DNA of 7,359 bases from an uncultured Clostridia bacterium. GTDB lineage: Bacteria > Bacillota > Clostridia > Oscillospirales > Ruminococcaceae. Location: assembly GCA_947385505.1 (NCBI GenBank), contig CANDLP010000111.1, positions 1-7,359 of the forward strand, written 5' to 3'. The position numbers were made by a program, and so were the translations under genes. Under the pieces are notes generated by a model. It saw only the letters and a list, made by a program, of their open reading frames with translations. It made no database searches and was not told the origin of the DNA. Position 1 is the first letter of the stretch. Each line of letters opens with the position of its first letter. Shown here one piece after another: positions 1-6,414 of this stretch.

Positions 1-983
1 GATACGAAGGCGTAAAGCTTATGAAAAAGGACGTGGAGCGCACCTTTATACCGGGGGTGCTCACAGGTATAGGCGGTTTCGGCGGTCTGTTTCAGCTTGA
101 TATTGCCGATATGAAAGAGCCTGTACTGGTATCCGGCACCGACGGTGTAGGCACCAAGCTGAAATTGGCTATGCTTATGGACAAGCATGACACCATAGGC
201 ATTGACGCCGTGGCAATGTGTGTTAACGATATAATCTGCTGCGGCGCTAAACCCTTGTTTTTCCTTGATTATATTGCAATCGGCAAAAATGTTCCCGAAA
301 AAGTAGCGGAAATAGTTAAAGGCGTGGCGGAAGGCTGCGTAAGAGCAGGCTGCGCCCTTATAGGCGGCGAAACCGCCGAACACCCCGGAATGATGCCCGA
401 AGACGAATACGATATAGCGGGCTACACAACAGGAGTTGTGGATAAATCAAAAATCCTTGACAACAATAGAGTAACGGAAGGCGACGTTATCATAGGCTTA
501 GCTTCAACAGGCGTTCACAGCAACGGCTTTTCCTTGGTCAGAAAGATTTTCGACATTACCACCAAAGAAGCGTTGGAAAAAGCGCTTCCCGGCGGCGGAA
601 CGCTGGGAGAAGCGCTGCTTACTCCCACCGAAATTTACGTAAAGCCCGTACTTGACCTTATTTCCAAGGTGGACGTAAAGGCGGTCAGCCATATTACGGG
701 GGGCGGGTTCTATGAAAATGTTCCCCGTTCCCTTCCCGAAGGATTTACCGCAAGGGTAAACAAAAGCTCCTATGAGGTGCCCTACATTTTCCGTTTAATG
801 CAGGAAACGGGGCATATTCCCGAAAGAGATATGTATAATACCTTTAACATGGGAATCGGTATGACCTGCGTAGTCCCCGCCGATAAAGCCAACGAATCGG
901 TGGAAATTTTGGGAGCGCACGGAATCAAGGCATATTGCATAGGTGAGATCGTTAAAGGCGGCGAGGGGATTGAACTCATATGA
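1..983 (+). CDS. purM: Phosphoribosylformylglycinamidine cyclo-ligase (AIR synthetase), 5' end missing
   Basis: This cytosolic enzyme closes FGAM to AIR with ATP, the fifth step of de novo purine synthesis. The reading frame is open to the left edge (first full codon at 3). The residues before the Met at 21 read YEGVKL, which fits the conserved N-terminal stretch of PurM (AGYEAV..), so that Met is internal and roughly 15-20 residues lie outside the window. Counted from that Met, visible family hallmarks are the glycine-rich GGFGGLF (about 18-24), SGTDGVGTKLKLA (38-50), GGETAEHPGMMP (115-126), DIAGYTTG (131-138), STGVHSNGFSLVR (162-174), HITGGGFYENVPRSLP (224-239) and NMGIGM (276-281). These cover both halves of the AIRS fold and nothing looks damaged. 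The stop TGA overlaps the purN start as ATGA, implying translational coupling. Identification is firm. Confidence 0.97.
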   Translation, partial: YEGVKLMKKDVERTFIPGVLTGIGGFGGLFQLDIADMKEPVLVSGTDGVGTKLKLAMLMDKHDTIGIDAVAMCVNDIICCGAKPLFFLDYIAIGKNVPEKVAEIVKGVAEGCVRAGCALIGGETAEHPGMMPEDEYDIAGYTTGVVDKSKILDNNRVTEGDVIIGLASTGVHSNGFSLVRKIFDITTKEALEKALPGGGTLGEALLTPTEIYVKPVLDLISKVDVKAVSHITGGGFYENVPRSLPEGFTARVNKSSYEVPYIFRLMQETGHIPERDMYNTFNMGIGMTCVVPADKANESVEILGAHGIKAYCIGEIVKGGEGIELI

Positions 984-1609
984 ATATAGTTGTATTGGTA
1001 TCCGGCGGCGGCACTAATCTGCAAAAGCTTATCGACGCGGAAAAGTCCGATAAGCTTGGCGGCGGGAAAATAACCTGTGTTATCAGCTCAAAGCCCGATG
1101 TTTATGCTCTTCAAAGAGCAAAGGACAACGGGATAAAGGGTATTGTCCTTGAAAGAAAGAAATATTCCGACGTAGCCGCTTACAGCAAAGCGATGAAAGA
1201 CCTTCTTGCTGACGAAAAGGCGGACTTGGTAGTGTACGCGGGATTTCTCACCATTCTTGACGAAACGGTCTGCGAAGCCTTCCCTTATAAAATGATGAAC
1301 GTACACCCTGCCCTTATCCCCAGTTTTTGCGGTAAGGGATTTTACGGGCTGCACGTACACGAGGCAGTGATCCAAAAGGGAGTAAAGCTTACGGGGGCAA
1401 CCGTCCATTTTGTTACCGAAGAGTGTGACGGGGGTCCCATTATCCTCCAGAAGGCGGTTGAAGTAAAGAACGGGGATACTCCCGAGATACTCCAAAAAAG
1501 GGTTATGGAAGAAGCCGAGTGGATAATACTTCCCGAAGCGGTAAAACTGTTTTGCGAGGGGAGAATTAAGATCGTTGACGGAAAAGCGGTTGTTGAGGAA
1601 GAGGAATGA
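980..1609 (+). CDS. purN: Phosphoribosylglycinamide formyltransferase (GAR transformylase)
   Basis: The enzyme transfers the formyl group of 10-formyl-tetrahydrofolate to GAR, giving FGAR, the third step of the pathway. At 209 residues it has the normal PurN length (E. coli about 212). The N-terminal phosphate-binding loop reads VSGGGTNLQKLI (7-18). The catalytic triad is present: Asn107 and His109 in MMNVHPALIPSF, and Asp150 in HFVTEECDGGPIILQ, matching E. coli Asn106, His108 and Asp144. The start overlaps the purM stop (ATGA) and its own stop overlaps the start of the next gene in the same way, so purM, purN and the kinase gene form one coupled translational unit. Codons 16-26 contain a 10-bp inverted repeat, listed separately. 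The C-terminus ends in a short acidic run whose codons (GAGGAAGAGGA) probably double as the ribosome binding site of the next gene. Confidence 0.97.
   Translation: MNIVVLVSGGGTNLQKLIDAEKSDKLGGGKITCVISSKPDVYALQRAKDNGIKGIVLERKKYSDVAAYSKAMKDLLADEKADLVVYAGFLTILDETVCEAFPYKMMNVHPALIPSFCGKGFYGLHVHEAVIQKGVKLTGATVHFVTEECDGGPIILQKAVEVKNGDTPEILQKRVMEEAEWIILPEAVKLFCEGRIKIVDGKAVVEEEE
1025..1057 (+). repeat. 10-bp perfect inverted repeat inside the 5' part of purN
   Basis: AAGCTTATCG (1025-1034) is the exact reverse complement of CGATAAGCTT (1048-1057), with a 13-base spacer. If C1048 is bulged, GAC (1034-1036) can also pair with GTC (1045-1047), giving a 12-bp interrupted stem with an 8-base loop. It lies about 45 bases after the purN start codon. 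It may be a chance result of Lys-Leu codon pairs (AAG CTT), which recur in this window. Confidence 0.5.
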
Positions 1610-2172
1610 AAAAATTTACTGTTATAGGCGGTGTTAACGGGGTAGGAAAAAGCGCTTTTTCAGGCGTTTTGTCAAGAACCGATTCCGAGCTGGGCATAAT
1701 CGTTGACACGGACAAGCTTACGGCCGAGAGCGGCGGCGACAGGCTTAAAGGGGGAAAAAAAGCGGTAGGAATTATTTCCGGCTGTCTTAATAAAAACCTG
1801 AATTTCACCCAAGAAACCACTCTATCCGGTAAAAGAACGCTTCGTACCGTAAATACAGCCAAGAAAAGAAATTATTATATCCGTCTGTTTTATATCGGTA
1901 TAAGCTCGGCGGAGGAAAGTATCTCCCGAATAGAAAACCGTGTAAGGAAAGGCGGTCACGACATACCCGAAAGCGATGTGAAAAGACGGTATGAAAGCCG
2001 TTTCGAGGATTTGATAAAAATTCTTCCTTACTGTAATGAAGCGCAGTTTTACGATAACGAAAACGGATTTGTTTATGCGGGAGAATACCGAAACGGAGAA
2101 ATTTTTACCGCGGGCGATTATATTCCCGATTGGATAAAGGAGCTTAAGGCGCTTTTTAAAAGGCTTATTTAA
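1606..2172 (+). CDS. Zeta-toxin-like P-loop kinase (COG4185-type), no antitoxin visible
   Basis: This is a 188-residue P-loop NTPase of the zeta toxin/COG4185 type. Visible motifs are a Walker A loop GVNGVGKS (9-16), an acidic VDTDKL (about 33-38) where zeta proteins carry their N-x-D substrate/Mg element, QETTLSG (about 69-75) equivalent to the zeta ETTLSG motif, and RVRKGGHDIPESDVKRRYE (about 112-130), the arginine-rich lid segment with the typical GGHxxPE signature. Zeta toxins phosphorylate UDP-N-acetylglucosamine; many short chromosomal relatives have unknown substrates. There is no signal peptide or membrane segment, so it should be cytosolic. The start codon overlaps the purN stop (ATGA), with the binding site inside the purN 3' end, so its output should follow purine operon expression. 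No epsilon-like antitoxin gene is next to it, which argues for a small-molecule kinase rather than a classic toxin; this is inference. The family call is good and the substrate is unknown. Confidence 0.82.
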   Translation: MKKFTVIGGVNGVGKSAFSGVLSRTDSELGIIVDTDKLTAESGGDRLKGGKKAVGIISGCLNKNLNFTQETTLSGKRTLRTVNTAKKRNYYIRLFYIGISSAEESISRIENRVRKGGHDIPESDVKRRYESRFEDLIKILPYCNEAQFYDNENGFVYAGEYRNGEIFTAGDYIPDWIKELKALFKRLI

Positions 2173-2194
2173 CGTCTTTAACAGAAATGCGAAA

Positions 2195-2229
2195 GTTTGA
2201 AGGAACTTGGAAAAACAGTTCTTTCAAAC
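2195..2229 (+). repeat. 13-bp hairpin in the gap between the kinase and PfpI genes
   Basis: GTTTGAAGGAACT (2195-2207) pairs with AGTTCTTTCAAAC (2217-2229) over all 13 positions, with one G-U wobble, around a 9-base loop (2208-2216). It is the strongest hairpin I found, and it lies in the only sizeable gap of the first half of the window (2173-2289). No T-run follows: the next bases are CCGCCGCG, so it is not a standard intrinsic terminator on the + strand. It could be an RNA processing or stabilising element, an attenuator part, or a relic of an insertion. Confidence 0.75.
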
Positions 2230-2271
2230 CCGCCGCGTTTATGCCTTCGGTGAAAACACTTCCTCAAGAAG

Positions 2272-2277
2272 AAAGGA
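2272..2277 (+). promoter_or_regulatory. Ribosome binding site that decides the PfpI gene start
   Basis: AAAGGA lies directly against an in-frame ATG at 2278, too close to serve it, and exactly 12 bases before the ATG at 2290. The later ATG is therefore preferred. A short TTCCT (2260-2264) could pair with AGGAA (2274-2278) and mask the site, though five pairs is weak. Confidence 0.65.
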
Positions 2278-2289
2278 ATGATAATAAGT

Positions 2290-2931
2290 ATGAAAGCAAA
2301 ATACGCAATTTTGATTTATCCCGATTTTTCCTTGCAGGAGATAACCTGCTTGACCTCCTGCCTGACCGTTTGGTTCGGTGAAAAAATAGATATAATCGCT
2401 TCGGAAAAAAAGCTTTACAAGAGCGAGGACGGTTTTTCCGTTATGCCCGACAAAACCGTGGAGGAATGCGAGGTAAAAGACTATGACTGCCTGATACTTC
2501 CGGGAACGATCTTTCCTTTACAGCCCTTGTACGATCAAAAGCTTATAGATTTCCTGAAAAAAGGCAAAAACGCCGATACTCTTATCGCAGCTATTTCCTC
2601 ATCGCCAATACTGCTTTCAAAGGCGGGACTGCTTGAAGGCAAAGATTTTACCTCGGGGTATTTTATGCAAATGGCGGAAACCTTTTCTTTTGTGGAAAAA
2701 GAGCATTTCGTACATAAACCCGTAGTTGAAGACGGAAACATTATTACGGGAATCGGAATGTTTTTCCGTGAGTTTGCGGAAAAGGTGCTTAAACGCCTTG
2801 AATATGATATCGGGGACAATTTTATGTGTACCGAGGGTCAGAAGTATACCGAAGAGGAACTGACATTTTATTGGAGCGACGACGATTATAAGGAGTTTTT
2901 AGAGGAATTAAAGGAGTACGAAAAAAATTAA
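2290..2931 (+). CDS. DJ-1/PfpI-family protein with Ser at the nucleophile position
   Basis: This is a 213-residue member of the DJ-1/PfpI (class I glutamine amidotransferase-like) superfamily. The N-terminus KYAILIYPDFSLQEI (4-18) is the first strand and the conserved Glu (Glu17) that pairs with the nucleophile in DJ-1. DYDCLILPGT (64-73) is the central strand followed by the glycine turn. The nucleophile elbow reads AAISSSPILLSKAGLL (100-115), where the family typically has AAICxGP. The nucleophile Cys is thus Ser103, and classic DJ-1 glyoxalase/deglycase or peptidase chemistry is doubtful. The C-terminal 40 residues are acidic and Tyr-rich. There is no signal peptide. The start at 2290 is chosen over the in-frame ATG at 2278 because AAAGGA ends at 2277. 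The gene follows the hairpin-bearing gap and is 13 bases upstream of the methyltransferase. Its role is unknown. Confidence 0.8.
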   Translation: MKAKYAILIYPDFSLQEITCLTSCLTVWFGEKIDIIASEKKLYKSEDGFSVMPDKTVEECEVKDYDCLILPGTIFPLQPLYDQKLIDFLKKGKNADTLIAAISSSPILLSKAGLLEGKDFTSGYFMQMAETFSFVEKEHFVHKPVVEDGNIITGIGMFFREFAEKVLKRLEYDIGDNFMCTEGQKYTEEELTFYWSDDDYKEFLEELKEYEKN

Positions 2932-2944
2932 AGGGGGAAAAAGC

Positions 2945-3685
2945 ATGAACGAGGAAAAATTTACGGGAAAGGCGGATTTTTACGATAAATACCGCCCCTC
3001 ATACCCCGACAGCCTTATAGATTGGCTTTACGAAAAGACAAACGCCGATACGGCGGCGGATATAGGCGCGGGAACGGGAAAGTTCACCTCCTGCCTTTTG
3101 CGCAAGCCGTGGAAGATAACGGCAGTGGAGCCTAATTCCGATATGAGGGAAAAGTTGGTTAAGCTGAGCGGCGTGAACGTTATTTCCGCCTCTGCGGAAA
3201 ATACGGGGATTGAACAAGGTTCAATCAGCTTAATCACCACCGCACAGGCGTTTCACTGGTTTGACGAGGAATTATTTAAAAAAGAATGTATACGTATTTT
3301 AAAGCCTAATGGGCGGCTTGCGGTAATTTTCAACAGTCGTTATTATAAAGATTGTCCGATTTCTTCCGAGCGGGACGAAATATGCCAAAGATACTGCGGA
3401 GCCTTTCACTCGGGTCATGTGGGAAAAAGAAGCAGTGAGGAAGGGGATTTGTTCCTAAAAAACGAATACTTTTCCGAATCGGAGTATTTTTCGGCAGAAA
3501 ACAATATTGAATTAGACGAGGAAGCTTTTATCGGAGACACCCTTTCCCGCTCTTATGCTCTGAGTGAAAACGACAGCGGTTTTTCCGATTTCATAGGGGA
3601 GCTGAAAGCTGCTTTTAAAAAATACGAACAAAGCGGAAAGGCAATAATAAAGTATAGTACCAGTTGTTATCTGGGAAAATTTTAA
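2945..3685 (+). CDS. Class I SAM-dependent methyltransferase, substrate unknown
   Basis: This is a 246-residue soluble protein with a Rossmann-type methyltransferase domain. The opening FTGKADFYDKYRPSYPDSL (6-24) is typical of a common small-molecule methyltransferase group (Methyltransf_11/25-like). Motif I, the SAM-binding glycine loop, is ADIGAGTGKFT (38-48). The acidic residue at the end of strand 2 is Glu62 in AVEPNSDM. The motif IV region is TTAQAFHWFD (98-107) and the later conserved segment is RILKPNGRLAVIFN (117-130). The C-terminal 110 residues are divergent and rich in Ser, Glu and Phe, and probably form the substrate cap. An AGGGGG ribosome binding site at 2932-2937, 7 bases upstream, supports the start. 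The gene is tightly spaced after PfpI and before the PurO-type gene, so it should be co-transcribed. Nothing in the sequence reveals the methyl acceptor. Confidence 0.87.
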   Translation: MNEEKFTGKADFYDKYRPSYPDSLIDWLYEKTNADTAADIGAGTGKFTSCLLRKPWKITAVEPNSDMREKLVKLSGVNVISASAENTGIEQGSISLITTAQAFHWFDEELFKKECIRILKPNGRLAVIFNSRYYKDCPISSERDEICQRYCGAFHSGHVGKRSSEEGDLFLKNEYFSESEYFSAENNIELDEEAFIGDTLSRSYALSENDSGFSDFIGELKAAFKKYEQSGKAIIKYSTSCYLGKF

Positions 3686-3689
3686 AAGG

Positions 3690-3695
3690 AAAGGA
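3690..3695 (+). promoter_or_regulatory. Ribosome binding site that decides the PurO-type gene start
   Basis: AAAGGA abuts an in-frame ATG at 3696 and lies exactly 12 bases before the ATG at 3708, the same arrangement as before the PfpI gene. A second AAAGGA at 3685-3690 would sit 5 bases before 3696, so the earlier start (adding MVVI) cannot be excluded. Confidence 0.55.
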
Positions 3696-3707
3696 ATGGT
3701 CGTAATC

Positions 3708-4954
<1,247 letters not shown>

Positions 4955-5144
4955 AATCAAGCTTTGGTGATATGTTTTAATGTGTCATAAAATGAAAAAA
5001 AGGAAAAAACAAAAAATTCCTAAGACAATGACATTTGTTTTTGCTCACAGGGGACTTTTAAACGTTCCATTAAATTATCCGATTAAGCAAAAATTTTTAA
5101 ATAACTTTTTATCTTTAGGCGTATTGAAAGGAATAGTTACAATT
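4955..5144 (+). other. A/T-rich 190-base gap upstream of the lipoprotein gene
   Basis: The stretch is rich in A and T runs. It can be read open in the lipoprotein frame from an ATG at 4980, but that reading gives a Lys-rich leader with no binding site, so I treat it as non-coding. It holds a 9-bp inverted repeat (5005-5013 with 5034-5042, A/T only apart from one C-G pair) and a self-complementary AAAAATTTTT (5089-5098). A weak promoter-like pair, TTGGTG (4964-4969) and CATAAA (4986-4991), is possible but poor. An own promoter for the lipoprotein gene is plausible here, not shown. Confidence 0.4.
5127..5132 (+). promoter_or_regulatory. Ribosome binding site that decides the lipoprotein start
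   Basis: AAAGGA lies exactly 12 bases before the ATG at 5145, as before the PfpI and PurO-type genes. It places the start at the Met that opens a clean lipoprotein signal peptide rather than at the in-frame ATG at 4980. Confidence 0.7.
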
Positions 5145-6320
5145 ATGAAAAAGTTTGTTTTAATGATGTCTATGATAGTATGCTTTGCATTGTCAGGCTG
5201 TCAAAATAATAATTCGTCAACTGGCAAAACCGAAACAACTCCTCTCAATTCAGAAATAACAAGTGGCGATTCACAAAATACAGCAGATGAAATTACAACT
5301 GCAACAGTTGCGGCTTCTAATAGTATTACCGATGCCGAATTGTCGGCAGCAAAAATGAACGTCGCTGAATTTAAAGACTTATTATCCGGTATGCCGTTAA
5401 AAGTAATAAGCACAAAATATGTAGTACAAGACGAAAACTATAAAGCACTGTACCCTGATATGCTTCAGGCGGTAATACAAAATGACACAAATCTTGATAT
5501 TAAAAATGCTGTTGTTGCATTTGCTGCTTGGGATTCTAATAATCTTCCTGTAAAAATAAAGGGGAATATGGATTTTTCAAGCGGAACATACATAAGACGA
5601 ATCAATTATAATGATATAAACCTTGCTCCAAACTCAACATATGGAGAATCATCCGGCTACGGCATAGATGATGGATGCAAAATAGACTCATTTGAAGCGA
5701 TTGTAGTCAGCTATGAAACTTTTGACGGAACAAAATGGAATAACCCATACTATAACGAGTGGGAAAAGCTTTTTGAAGGCGTTAAATTATCAGATGATTT
5801 AACAGTTGAAGTTGTTATTAAAGATTCAGTTGAAGTGTCTGAAAACAAAAAAGATGACACAACAAATAAAGAAAGTGAAATAAATGCTGAAAGTTTACAG
5901 AACAATATTGATTTGCAGGAAGTTAAAATAGTAAGCACAAAATATGTGGTACAAGACGAAAAACATAAAGCCCTTTACCCGGATATGCTGCAAGCTGTAA
6001 TACAAAATGACACAAGTTTTGATATAAAAAATGCCGTTATTGCATTTGCCGCTTGGGATTCTAACAATCTCCCTGTAAAGATAAAGGGGAATATGGATTT
6101 TTCAGGCGGTGCATACATAAAACAAGTTAATTATAATGACATAAATCTTGTTCCAAACTCTACATTCGGAGAATCGTCCGGCTTTAGTGTAGATGAAAAT
6201 TGTAATATTGAAACATTTAAAGCAATTGTAGTTTCTTATGAAGCTTTTAGCGGAGAAACTTGGAAAAATCCATATTACAATGATTGGTGTAAATTGTATG
6301 AAGGAGTTAAATTATCTTAA
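5145..6320 (+). CDS. Lipoprotein with two tandem DUF5780-like domains
   Basis: This 391-residue protein is predicted to be lipid-anchored on the outer face of the membrane. Residues 1-18 form a signal peptide (MKKFVLMMSMIVCFALSG) and Cys19 is the lipidation site in the lipobox LSGC. A Ser/Thr/Asn-rich linker (about 20-60) and a short helix-like stretch (about 61-86) follow. Then come two copies of one 130-residue domain (87-216 and 262-391), each with STKYVVQDE, KALYPDMLQAVIQNDT, DIKNAV, FAAWDSNNLPVKIKGNMDFS, NYNDINL, ESSG, IVVSYE, NPYYN and EGVKLS. I recognise this as resembling DUF5780, from memory. A charged linker of 45 residues separates them. The start at 5145 is set by AAAGGA at 5127-5132 and by the signal peptide. 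The gene is much more A/T-rich than its neighbours (20 G+C of 60 in 5461-5520, against 36 of 60 in 6601-6660), suggesting a separate origin. Function is unknown. Confidence 0.88.
   Translation: MKKFVLMMSMIVCFALSGCQNNNSSTGKTETTPLNSEITSGDSQNTADEITTATVAASNSITDAELSAAKMNVAEFKDLLSGMPLKVISTKYVVQDENYKALYPDMLQAVIQNDTNLDIKNAVVAFAAWDSNNLPVKIKGNMDFSSGTYIRRINYNDINLAPNSTYGESSGYGIDDGCKIDSFEAIVVSYETFDGTKWNNPYYNEWEKLFEGVKLSDDLTVEVVIKDSVEVSENKKDDTTNKESEINAESLQNNIDLQEVKIVSTKYVVQDEKHKALYPDMLQAVIQNDTSFDIKNAVIAFAAWDSNNLPVKIKGNMDFSGGAYIKQVNYNDINLVPNSTFGESSGFSVDENCNIETFKAIVVSYEAFSGETWKNPYYNDWCKLYEGVKLS
5403..5792 (+). repeat. Domain repeat, copy 1, in the lipoprotein gene
   Basis: This 390-base unit encodes residues 87-216. 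It aligns with copy 2 over its full length without gaps. By eye, about 99 of 130 residues are identical, and many codon differences are synonymous. Confidence 0.9.
5928..6317 (+). repeat. Domain repeat, copy 2, in the lipoprotein gene
   Basis: This 390-base unit encodes residues 262-391 and ends right before the stop codon. It lies 525 bases downstream of copy 1, separated from it by a 135-base linker. Confidence 0.9.
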
Positions 6321-6414
6321 ATATTCCAAAATTGATTAAGAACATTTTTTGTAAATTCATCAGTGAAACCGCAAAGATTCTCATAAACCCATATATAACG
6401 AAAGGAAAAGCAAA

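Noticed and set aside
21..983. purM starting at the ATG at position 21
   Set aside because: In-frame residues upstream (YEGVKL) match the conserved PurM N-terminal region, so the gene begins before the window.
1088..1495. 135-codon reading frame on the - strand
   Set aside because: It is the antisense shadow of purN, whose catalytic motifs are all on the + strand.
1606..2172. Classic toxin-antitoxin module
   Set aside because: No antitoxin gene adjoins the kinase: upstream is purN with overlap, downstream is a non-coding gap and a PfpI gene.
2187..2381. Small + strand reading frame of 64 codons after the kinase gene
   Set aside because: It spans the 13-bp hairpin and then runs through the PfpI gene in another frame, with no binding site or family resemblance.
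3181..3226. Two adjacent short hairpins inside the methyltransferase gene (3183-3200 and 3208-3226)
   Set aside because: Stems of 7 and 8 bp with small loops are expected by chance about once or more in a window of this size, and they lie within well-formed coding sequence.
5005..5042. Possible terminator after the CbrC gene (AAAAACAAA with TTTGTTTTT)
   Set aside because: The 9-bp stem has a single C-G pair and a 20-base loop, too weak for an intrinsic terminator in such A/T-rich sequence.
4980..5144. N-terminal extension of the lipoprotein from ATG 4980
   Set aside because: It has no binding site, gives a Lys-rich leader ahead of a textbook lipoprotein signal peptide, and the ATG at 5145 has AAAGGA upstream.
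6332..6360. Possible promoter upstream of purH (TTGATT and ATTCAT, 17-base spacer)
   Set aside because: The -10 element matches poorly and such pairs are common in A/T-rich gaps.
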